A DNA stretch of 64,000 nt. It comes from Bacteroidota bacterium (GTDB lineage: Bacteria; Bacteroidota; Bacteroidia; 2-12-FULL-35-15). Shown one piece after another: positions 7,224-14,654 of the stretch; the first letter of the stretch is position 1; every line of letters starts with the position of its first letter. The translations under genes were made by a program, and so were the position numbers. The stretch lies in assembly GCA_025963775.1 (NCBI GenBank), contig JAOQAD010000015.1, positions 62,001-126,000 on the forward strand. The letters run 5' to 3'. The notes under the pieces were generated by a model, which did not search any database, was not told the DNA's origin, and saw only the letters and a list, made by a program, of their open reading frames with translations.

Positions 7224-9131
7224 TTATGGACAAGAAGAAATAGTAGGAATAATGCTGAAAGTAGCGCCCAGTGGTACATCGAATATACCATTCACAGTTG
7301 CAGTGTTTATGAATTTAAACACTTTGGTATCGGTACTTCCTTCTGTAATACCTGAAGCGGGGGTAATCACCAAATCCTGGTAGATCTGGTTGGTATGGAA
7401 ATCGAACTCAGTTTGGAGGGTGATAGGAACCGGAGTGGGCGATACCCATACTTCCGGGCCGGTATCGTTTGTCCTGAGCGCATCCTGTAAGGTATAAACC
7501 TCTTTCCTTAACAAGGCACCATCGCTGATTCTAAAAGCCAGAAACATTGTGGTTTCTTTAGTAATATTACATGAATATTGTCCTACAGACGGAACAGAGC
7601 CGTTAAACTGGAATCTTAAATCACCGCTTCCGGGTGCTGAATTATTAAAGTTTATTTCAAGCGTGCTTAGCGTGTTATCAGAACCCCGGGGCGATTGCTC
7701 ATCCTGATTCATAATGATAACGCCTATTTCCGGAACGGCAGCCGACGTATTTTTATAAGCGAATGCTTTATAATTTGTTCCGCTGGCATATAAATTCGGA
7801 AGATAAGTTCCCTCGAAATTGGTCGCTATCATCTGATAGCTCCAGTACGTTGGCAATGGCGTCGGAGCTTGAGTAGATGAAGCCGTTCCCTTTGTCATTC
7901 CAAGGTCACTTCCTGTAGAAGTGCTAAGTCCGTCTCCTCCATGTTCATGAGGACTCCAAGGCGTTACAAACTCCACTTTATTGTTACTGGTATTAGTACC
8001 GTTCTTTAGAATGGAAGAAAACATATCCAGCCAATATTGTCCCGCAAAAAAAGACCTTGGCCCAAGGCCTTCCGGGGTGTTTTCAAGTTCCGGTGAGCCA
8101 GAGCCTGTTAACGGTGGGTTTTTCCAGTCAATATTCATTTCAGTAATACCATATGTCAAGGCGTCGGTGCCACTCCGTGTATGAATAACGGTATTAGCCT
8201 GAGTAAGCAAGTATTGAAGTTTGCCTGTACTGGTCGACAATTCTGTTGCAAATCCTCCGTTAGGATAAGCAATGGACGCTGCTCTGTAAGTAGCATAGTT
8301 CCCGGAATTGATACCGCTCATATTTCCGCTGCTTCCACCGGCATAAGTATGATAATCTACCACATCGATATAGTACTTTATATTATCCAATGAAACGTTG
8401 CCGCTGCCTGTAATTTTCATTGTTATATCGTCTGTTCCACCTATTAATCTCGATAAAATAGAATTTCCGTTCTTATCGGTTGCAGCAAAAAAAGCAACTG
8501 CAGGCGCTACAATCCGGATGCCGGGGTCAGCGGATTTCATTTGGATCGCATAGGCTTTAATATAAGAAGCAATAGCCGCAGAAGTATATTTGTACGGGGA
8601 GACAGGATTTGCAGGATCCACGTACATATCCCACTCGTTTCCGATAGCATAGTAGAACAGGTCGGAGGTATAAAAAAGCTTTATGTTATTTACTAAAATT
8701 CTTGCTTTATGCGCCGACATCAAATTGGTATCGGCAATACCAGCTTCGAATGGTACTTGAATAAGAAACTTTGCACTGGCATTAATGGACTTAACAGCAG
8801 CTATAGCAGCTATGTAGTCATTGGTTGCTGCATTCGTTCCTATCGAATAGCCGGTTTCATCATAACCATTGCCACCTATTCTATAAAAGCCTGCTCCCAT
8901 ATCCCTTATCTGTGTTTGAAGTGGGGTATAATTAACGAAGCCGTTTGGTGAACCGGGTGTTGCCAGATACTCGTTAGGCATCCAATAATTTATTCCGAAA
9001 AAATTTGCAGGAATCGTTTGGGAGTAAGTAAGTTTGGCGGAAATACATGCAACCATAAGCAGTATTGTCCCATAAACTCTTCCCCAAACAGAAATGCGCG
9101 ATTTATAATATTCTGTTTTCTTAATTTTCAT
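7224..9131 (-). CDS. Exported glycoside hydrolase-like protein (clan GH-A-type motifs)
   Basis: 635 residues from the ATG at 9131; the frame is open farther upstream, but this start puts a hydrophobic signal segment (VYGTILLMVACISAKLTYSQ) near the N-terminus. The body resembles TIM-barrel glycosidases of the GH44/GH79 kind: FFGINYWMPNEY, GAGFYRIGGNGYDE, AIGNEWDMY (E166, candidate acid/base after an Asn) and YGITEMNIDW (E331, candidate nucleophile), then a beta-rich C-terminal domain. The exact family and substrate are not identifiable by eye. Unlike its neighbours it has no recognisable T9SS sorting domain; it ends GATFSIIPTISSCP. It reads into the S74/T9SS gene 19 bp downstream. Confidence 0.65.
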   Translation of the reverse strand: MKIKKTEYYKSRISVWGRVYGTILLMVACISAKLTYSQTIPANFFGINYWMPNEYLATPGSPNGFVNYTPLQTQIRDMGAGFYRIGGNGYDETGYSIGTNAATNDYIAAIAAVKSINASAKFLIQVPFEAGIADTNLMSAHKARILVNNIKLFYTSDLFYYAIGNEWDMYVDPANPVSPYKYTSAAIASYIKAYAIQMKSADPGIRIVAPAVAFFAATDKNGNSILSRLIGGTDDITMKITGSGNVSLDNIKYYIDVVDYHTYAGGSSGNMSGINSGNYATYRAASIAYPNGGFATELSTSTGKLQYLLTQANTVIHTRSGTDALTYGITEMNIDWKNPPLTGSGSPELENTPEGLGPRSFFAGQYWLDMFSSILKNGTNTSNNKVEFVTPWSPHEHGGDGLSTSTGSDLGMTKGTASSTQAPTPLPTYWSYQMIATNFEGTYLPNLYASGTNYKAFAYKNTSAAVPEIGVIIMNQDEQSPRGSDNTLSTLEINFNNSAPGSGDLRFQFNGSVPSVGQYSCNITKETTMFLAFRISDGALLRKEVYTLQDALRTNDTGPEVWVSPTPVPITLQTEFDFHTNQIYQDLVITPASGITEGSTDTKVFKFINTATVNGIFDVPLGATFSIIPTISSCP

Positions 9132-9304
9132 CTTAATAAGATTTAATATTAATACATCATACACACGAGTCTGATTATGGATTGGGCGATGTCTCGCCTC
9201 GTGATTTTCAATCACTTAATATCTGGCAGCGTAAAGAATTTACCGGTTGAGCTATTAAAAAGCCCTCATTAACGAAACTTCGCACAAAACCTTTTGTTTA
9301 CAGT

Positions 9305-9312
9305 TAATTTTG
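9305..9312 (+). promoter_or_regulatory. Putative -7 box (TAATTTTG) for the propeller-like gene
   Basis: An exact TAnnTTTG match 24 bases before the ATG at 9337, in the divergent gap between two exported-protein genes. No convincing TTG -33 box is seen. Confidence 0.35.
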
Positions 9313-9336
9313 ACTAAAGATTTAAGAATTATAACT

Positions 9337-10728
9337 ATGAAAAGAATAATTACAATTTCCGCCTTCCTGCTTTTTAATTATTTAAAAGTATCTGCACAAT
9401 GGTCAATTGTCGGAGCAGCAGGATTCTCAAATCCGTATCCGGATTATATATATACTGCAGTGGCTCCTACCGGCGAACCATACATAGTTTACCGTGATAA
9501 TTCTGTTATTTCGGCTGCCAGGGTTAAGAAATTTAACGGTAGCAACTGGGTGGATGTAGGTTCTTCAATTTCAGAGGGCAACGTTATGGGTACTACTATG
9601 GCTTTTGATAAGAACGGAACACCCTATATAGCTTATACGGATTGGGCGAACAATTACAAAGCAACAGTTATGAAGTTTGATGGAACTAACTGGATCGCAG
9701 TCGGAACTGCGGGTTTTACACCGGGGGCAGCAAGTTTCACCTCAATTGCTATTGACAATAACGGGATCCCTTATTTGGCGTTCCGTGATCAGGCAGGTAC
9801 AAATAATTATAAAGCATCAGTCATGAAATTTGACGGGGCAACCTGGGTATATGTCGGTTCACCGGGTTTTTCTGCCCTTGGAAACGGAGCGCAGGGAGCA
9901 GGATATACTTCTCTTGCCATTGATAAACACAATACATTGTATATTGCTTATTCCGACTTTAGTAATGGTTTTAAAGCTACTGTTATGAAATATGATGGAA
10001 CTAACTGGATCTATGTAGGGGCAGGTGGTTTCTCCGCAGGACAAGCTAACAATACCTCTATTGTTATTGATTCCGACGGCTTGCCATATGTAGCGTATGC
10101 TGACAGAGCCAATAGCGGGAAAGCAACTGTTATGAAATTTGATGGAAACGGCTGGCAGGCAGTTGGTCAGGCAGGCATTTCTCCCGGAGCTGCCGAATAT
10201 ACATCCTTAGCTATCAACACAGAAAATCACCTTTATCTCGCCTTTGAAGATTTTGGCAACAATCAAAAAGCAACTGTTATGACGTTTGACGGAAACAACT
10301 GGATAGCTTTAGGTTCTACCGGATTTTCGAGTGGTGAAGTAATGTACACGAGCATGGCAGTTGATAATACTAATGGAATACTTTATATCGCATATGAAGA
10401 TGGCAGTACATCGGCTTATAAGGCCACTGTTATGAAGTATGAACTTACTACAGCAGCCGTTACGGAGGACAAAAACAACAGCTGCCAATTAAATATATTT
10501 CCAAATCCAGGCGGTAACACAATTAATATCAATTATATGAGCTATTCTCAGGGAGAGGTAACACTTAACATACTTAACGATGTGGGTAAATCTGTATACT
10601 TTAACCGGCTTCAAAAAACGGGATCATTTGGCTACCAACTAAACATGTCCAATTTTAAAAAAGGAATTTATTTTATAGAGATCTTGCAGGATAACAATCG
10701 CTCTGTTAAAAAAGTAGTGCTTCAATAA
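9337..10728 (+). CDS. T9SS-secreted seven-repeat propeller-like protein
   Basis: 463 residues from the ATG at 9337, chosen over an upstream in-frame TTG because it starts the signal peptide (MKRIITISAFLLFNYLKVSA). Seven repeats of about 50 residues follow, each with the pattern GFxxGxxxYTSxAIDxxxxxYIAYxDxxNxxKATVMKFDGxNWxxVG. Seven such units suggest a single beta-propeller, which is an inference. The C-terminal domain (about 385-463: LNIFPNPGGNTININ ... RSVKKVVLQ) is a type A T9SS sorting domain. Function is unknown; such proteins are often adhesins or binding modules. It is divergent from the glycosidase-like gene and is AT-richer than the core genes nearby. Confidence 0.82.
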   Translation: MKRIITISAFLLFNYLKVSAQWSIVGAAGFSNPYPDYIYTAVAPTGEPYIVYRDNSVISAARVKKFNGSNWVDVGSSISEGNVMGTTMAFDKNGTPYIAYTDWANNYKATVMKFDGTNWIAVGTAGFTPGAASFTSIAIDNNGIPYLAFRDQAGTNNYKASVMKFDGATWVYVGSPGFSALGNGAQGAGYTSLAIDKHNTLYIAYSDFSNGFKATVMKYDGTNWIYVGAGGFSAGQANNTSIVIDSDGLPYVAYADRANSGKATVMKFDGNGWQAVGQAGISPGAAEYTSLAINTENHLYLAFEDFGNNQKATVMTFDGNNWIALGSTGFSSGEVMYTSMAVDNTNGILYIAYEDGSTSAYKATVMKYELTTAAVTEDKNNSCQLNIFPNPGGNTININYMSYSQGEVTLNILNDVGKSVYFNRLQKTGSFGYQLNMSNFKKGIYFIEILQDNNRSVKKVVLQ

Positions 10729-11106
10729 TTCTATTTCAATACGTCAAATAACTTACAATCATCTAAGTCTTCTGACAAATTAAAATTATTATTTTTTAAT
10801 TTTTACGTGTTGTTGAAAAGATCTGTAGGCCTTATTCAGCTTGCAAGTTTTGGCACAAACGTTTATTTTAAAATTTTTGAGGAAACAATTCCACAAAATT
10901 TATAATACTGGTCGGTTAATTTAGTAGGCGGTCATTCTATAAATTTATCAACGTATAGAAGTTTTTTTATTTACGAACAACTTATAATTGCATCCAATCG
11001 GAAAAAGAAATTAAAATATTGAGAATAGGTTAAATTGTAATTTCTTAAAAGGCATAAAAAAGGCCGGTATTAACTACCAGCCTTTTTTTGAAATGAATAG
11101 TTGTTC
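10729..11106. other. AT-rich intergenic stretch, no gene seen
   Basis: About 380 bases with stop codons in all frames, many A/T runs and no recognisable tRNA or riboswitch. The only clear element is the terminator at 11055-11089. It may contain decayed sequence at the edge of the AT-rich patch. Confidence 0.6.
11055..11089. terminator. Bidirectional terminator between the propeller-like gene and purS
   Basis: AAGGCCGGTA and TACCAGCCTT form a 10-bp stem with one mismatch around TTAAC, with an A run before it and seven Ts after it. It lies 18 bp past the purS stop, which reads toward it on the minus strand. Confidence 0.75.
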
Positions 11107-11358
11107 TTAATTTTCAAACAATTCAAATTCGTAGGATTCCATGATCTGGTTCGCCAGCAGCTTTTTGCAGGCTTCATCCACTTTTGTATTTGCGATGTCT
11201 TTAGAATCCGCTTCAATTTCAAGCGTAATATGCTTGCCGATGCGTACGTTCTCTATTTCCGGCAGTCCCAGGTTCTTCATGCTTCCCGTTACGGCTTTTC
11301 CCTGCGGGTCCAATAGTGCTTTTAAAGGCATTACATCAATTTCTGCTCTGAATTTCAT
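11107..11358 (-). CDS. purS: Phosphoribosylformylglycinamidine synthase subunit PurS
   Basis: 83 residues, the usual PurS length. It starts MKFRAEIDVMPLKALLDPQG and contains GSMKNLGLPEIENVRIGKHI and VDEACKKLLANQIMESYEFE, the conserved PurS pattern. PurS is a small non-catalytic dimer that joins PurL and PurQ in the fourth step of purine synthesis (FGAR to FGAM). purL and purQ are not in the window. It follows pssA by 14 bp on the same strand and is probably co-transcribed with it. Confidence 0.9.
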   Translation of the reverse strand: MKFRAEIDVMPLKALLDPQGKAVTGSMKNLGLPEIENVRIGKHITLEIEADSKDIANTKVDEACKKLLANQIMESYEFELFEN

Positions 11359-11372
11359 TTGAATAAGGTATT

Positions 11373-12146
11373 TTAATGGTTGTTTATAGCTGTTTCTTCC
11401 CGGTTTTTTCCGGCTGTTACATTGTTCACAACCGAAAAAGCGACGTACAAAAATATAATAAAAGGGATTGCAATGAACTGAAATAGTATTAACAAAACTA
11501 CGGAAATTATCAAAAAGGAATAGCGGATCTTATTATCGGCCCAGCCGAAGTTCTTGAATTTTAAGGCAAACAGCGGAAGCTCGGCCACTAAAAGGAAGCT
11601 CATTATTACCGTAAGGATCACCAGGAACCAGGTGTTGTTAATGGCCATAAAGGTGTTTACATTGAGTATAACAGGCTGAAAATGCTGGATCAGCGGGAGG
11701 GAGCAGATCAGGATCGAGTTGGCCGGTGTAGGCACCCCGATGAAGGAGTTGCTCTGGCGTGTATCGATGTTGAATTTTGCAAGCCGCAGTGCGGAGAAGA
11801 TGGTGATCAGGAAGCCAATGTATTGCAGGTATTCCGGCCTTTCGATCATCAGGTCTGTGCCGTTGAATGAATACGCAGCTTCCGGTGAAAGCATCTGGAA
11901 CATGATCATCCCGGGCACCACGCCGAACGTAACCATGTCGGCAAGGGAGTCGAGCTGCTTTCCAAGCTCACCGCCAACCTTCAGCAGGCGGGCCACGAAG
12001 CCGTCAAAGAAATCCAGCACCGCCGCTATTCCAACAAGGTAAGCGCTCCATACAAGGTCGCCATTGAGTGCTGAAACAATGGCAAGGCAGCCGCAAAGCA
12101 GGTTGCCGCAGGTGATCGCATTCGGGATGTGCTTTTTGATGTCCAT
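11373..12146 (-). CDS. pssA: CDP-diacylglycerol--serine O-phosphatidyltransferase
   Basis: 257 residues with about seven hydrophobic segments. The CDP-alcohol phosphatidyltransferase signature D-G-x2-A-R-x8-G-x3-D-x3-D is complete (D48 to D70: DGFVARLL ... GKQLDSLAD). The start MDIKKHIPNAITCGNLLCGC is typical of PssA of this class. It makes phosphatidylserine, the precursor of phosphatidylethanolamine, in the inner membrane. It overlaps nothing and precedes purS by 14 bp. Confidence 0.92.
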   Translation of the reverse strand: MDIKKHIPNAITCGNLLCGCLAIVSALNGDLVWSAYLVGIAAVLDFFDGFVARLLKVGGELGKQLDSLADMVTFGVVPGMIMFQMLSPEAAYSFNGTDLMIERPEYLQYIGFLITIFSALRLAKFNIDTRQSNSFIGVPTPANSILICSLPLIQHFQPVILNVNTFMAINNTWFLVILTVIMSFLLVAELPLFALKFKNFGWADNKIRYSFLIISVVLLILFQFIAIPFIIFLYVAFSVVNNVTAGKNREETAINNH

Positions 12147-12278
12147 TGCTTGCGAAATTACTATTTTTTGCGGAATTCGGCATACAATGTCATCCCGGAT
12201 GCAGCGGAGGGATCTTTTTACTTTGTAACGGTATCAATACAGGTTTAAGCTTCGTCAAAAGATTTCTATCTTTATCGC

Positions 12279-13751
12279 ATGTCCTTCATCCTGCCTCTTA
12301 TTTACTCCGCACTGTTCATAGTTCTTATTTGCAGGATGGATTTTTTTAAGCTGCCTTTTCTCTCAGGAAAAGCGCTGGCGGGGCTCTTTGTTTTTAAGTT
12401 GCTGGCTGCGTTAATTGCCTGGCTTGTTTTTGCTTATTATTATGGTATCGCGGATTTCTTTCTCTATTTTAAAGACAGCTCAGCACTCGTTCATAATTTG
12501 TTCAATCCGGGGCAGCAGCAGCCGCTTACATGGAATCCGCTTTTCAATGACTCATTGTGGGATGGCTCCATATTCATGATCGGTATCAACGGCCTTCTTC
12601 ACTTGTTCTCCTTCGGTAATTATTATGTGCACGCTGTTTTTTTCTGCTTCTTTTCCTTCATCGGCTTAACCGGCTTATTAAAGGCATTCAATAAGCATTT
12701 CCCTGGAAAAAGAAGCATTGTCATCGCGTTGTTTTTTATTCCCGGGATCTGGTTTTGGGGTTCCGCCCCCGTGAAAGAGTCGGTGGTTATTGGTATCTGC
12801 GGCCTCCTCGTATGGCTCACCGATTTCGGACTAAAAAAAAGCTATACAAAAAAAGAATTTTTTCTCACTGCTTTTTTGCTGCCTTTATTAGCATGGCTGA
12901 AGCTGTATGTGTTTTGCGCATTGCTGCCTGTGCTGCTTGTAAATATGATCATAACGAGCACCTCTCCCGGAAAAACCGGTTTAAAATACATCGGCGTTTT
13001 CGCGGGGCTTTTGCTGTTTGCAGTAACAGCGGCATCTGTCAGCCCTGGTTATAATGTATTGCGGATCATTTCCGACAGGCAGGCAAAAGCCATCAGCGAA
13101 GCCAGGGGCGGGGTATTCCTTGCAAATGAAGAAAATTTTATTTCTGTGGATTATGAAAGGCGGGAAAATATTCTTGAATTGCAACCTGACAGCACCTATA
13201 AAATAAAGGACGGAAGCTCCTACCTGCTATGGCAGCAAAACAACATGGCGGATACCTCGTTCATTGTGAATTCCAAAGATACATCTGCTTACACATGGCT
13301 ATACTCGGTGGTCCCGGCTGGTTCGGTAAGGGAATTGAAAAAGTTAAAGCCGGTACCTGCCGATTACCTTGCGTATGCACCTTTTGCTTTTTTTGATACA
13401 CTGATGCAGCCGACATTCGGGAAAGCTGATTCATGGCTTGAGCTGGCAGCTTTTGTGGAGAACTGCTGGATCATGCTGCTAATCATTGTTTCACTTTTCT
13501 TTTTCGACCAACGGGTTCTTGAAAAGAAAGAAATACTTTTTTTCTGTTTGTTTTTTTCTGTAATGATCTTTGTGCTGATCGGGATCACTACTCCAGCCAT
13601 TGGGGGAATGGTAAGGTATAAAACGATCGGTTTGCTCTTTCTTACTTCCGCCTGTTTCTTAATGCTGGATGAACAAAAGCTGAAAGCGTTTTTCAGAATT
13701 GCAGGGGCAGAGGTGAAAGATGATGTGTCGGATCTTATTGATGATCTGTAA
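12279..13751 (+). CDS. Polytopic membrane protein, possibly GT-C-like
   Basis: 490 residues with about ten predicted membrane segments. The N-terminus begins directly with a hydrophobic helix (MSFILPLIYSALFIVLICRM). An early extracytoplasmic loop follows (YGIADFFLYFKDSSALVHN), then LFFIPGIWFWGSAPVKESVV, a layout seen in uncharacterised lipid-linked glycosyltransferases and O-antigen-type proteins. A soluble loop at about 265-350 separates the last membrane helices, and the C-terminus is cytoplasmic and acidic (VKDDVSDLIDDL). No catalytic motif can be confirmed, so the glycosyltransferase link is tentative. It is monocistronic. Confidence 0.6.
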   Translation: MSFILPLIYSALFIVLICRMDFFKLPFLSGKALAGLFVFKLLAALIAWLVFAYYYGIADFFLYFKDSSALVHNLFNPGQQQPLTWNPLFNDSLWDGSIFMIGINGLLHLFSFGNYYVHAVFFCFFSFIGLTGLLKAFNKHFPGKRSIVIALFFIPGIWFWGSAPVKESVVIGICGLLVWLTDFGLKKSYTKKEFFLTAFLLPLLAWLKLYVFCALLPVLLVNMIITSTSPGKTGLKYIGVFAGLLLFAVTAASVSPGYNVLRIISDRQAKAISEARGGVFLANEENFISVDYERRENILELQPDSTYKIKDGSSYLLWQQNNMADTSFIVNSKDTSAYTWLYSVVPAGSVRELKKLKPVPADYLAYAPFAFFDTLMQPTFGKADSWLELAAFVENCWIMLLIIVSLFFFDQRVLEKKEILFFCLFFSVMIFVLIGITTPAIGGMVRYKTIGLLFLTSACFLMLDEQKLKAFFRIAGAEVKDDVSDLIDDL

Positions 13752-13797
13752 GGATTTCAATGGCCGGCAAGGCTCTCATGTACAACTGATTTCAAAT

Positions 13798-14652
13798 TTA
13801 ATATCGAAAGAGCTTCCCGGGGTTCACATTTATGTTCCCGATTTCTTTTTTCTTTTCCCTCGCTAATAAATGCCTGCTTTCAATATCAAAAAGCTCGGCT
13901 TCTATCAGGTTAGCCCATTGATTGATCTTGAGCTGCTGGTTTTCATAATAGTTTTTTTGATCATTTCCATAAAGGTCCGTCGTGGAGTCGTTTGTTTGGA
14001 TTAAAGGCTGATATTTATATTTTTTCACGGTTTTGCTAAAAGATTGCTTGTCATAATTGATCTCAATGTAGATTGTATTTGGTGCAAATATTTTTTGATA
14101 GAAATCCGACGGAGCTGAAGGTGAAATATAGTGGTAATATTGAACAGGCTGATGAATAATAAGATCATATTCGATGAGGTCGGGCTTCTTAAGCTGGGTC
14201 AGTTCATTTTCCATGGAGATTTCCTCCTGGTTGCGTTTAAAAAAATCGAACAGTGGAAAGTCCTGGTAGAACTCCCTTTCAATTGTTTTATAAGTGCTGA
14301 ACTGATCTATCTTTTTTAAATAGTAATGCCCTTTGCGGGCCCAGAAAATATAGCATGGGACACTGTAAGATTCCGGCTTATAACGCCTGTATTTTTTTCC
14401 TAATGCGGGATATTCATATATAAGTGGTGGATATAAATTAGTTCCGGAATAGTAAGCAGAAAAGATCAACACGGAATCGATGCCATGTTTACGGCAGGAA
14501 TCTGAAAATTCACTAACGTACTTAAATACATCAACCTGTACCGGCATCAATTTACCATATTCACGCTCAGTTTCCCGCACCCGCCGCTGATGGATGCAGG
14601 AAACGAGCAGAAAGAAAAACAGTGCGGGGATAATTTTTTTTATTGCCTTCAT
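13798..14652 (-). CDS. Lipoprotein downstream of the DUF4157 gene, function unknown
   Basis: 284 residues with a lipoprotein signal (MKAIKKIIPALFFFLLVSCIHQ, lipobox LVSC, Cys19). The mature part is rich in Tyr, Lys and Asp and has no recognised domain; segments include DSVLIFSAYYSGTNLYPPLI, CYIFWARKGHYYLKKIDQF and PNTIYIEINYDKQ. It begins 2 bp after the stop of the 969-residue DUF4157 protein, so the two are almost certainly co-translated. Position and membrane anchoring would suit an immunity or docking partner, but nothing in the sequence proves either. Confidence 0.75.
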   Translation of the reverse strand: MKAIKKIIPALFFFLLVSCIHQRRVRETEREYGKLMPVQVDVFKYVSEFSDSCRKHGIDSVLIFSAYYSGTNLYPPLIYEYPALGKKYRRYKPESYSVPCYIFWARKGHYYLKKIDQFSTYKTIEREFYQDFPLFDFFKRNQEEISMENELTQLKKPDLIEYDLIIHQPVQYYHYISPSAPSDFYQKIFAPNTIYIEINYDKQSFSKTVKKYKYQPLIQTNDSTTDLYGNDQKNYYENQQLKINQWANLIEAELFDIESRHLLAREKKKEIGNINVNPGKLFRY

Positions 14653-14654
14653 AA

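Noticed and set aside
10729-11106. tRNA, riboswitch or small RNA
   Set aside because: No cloverleaf, conserved riboswitch core or strong stem apart from the terminator could be seen.
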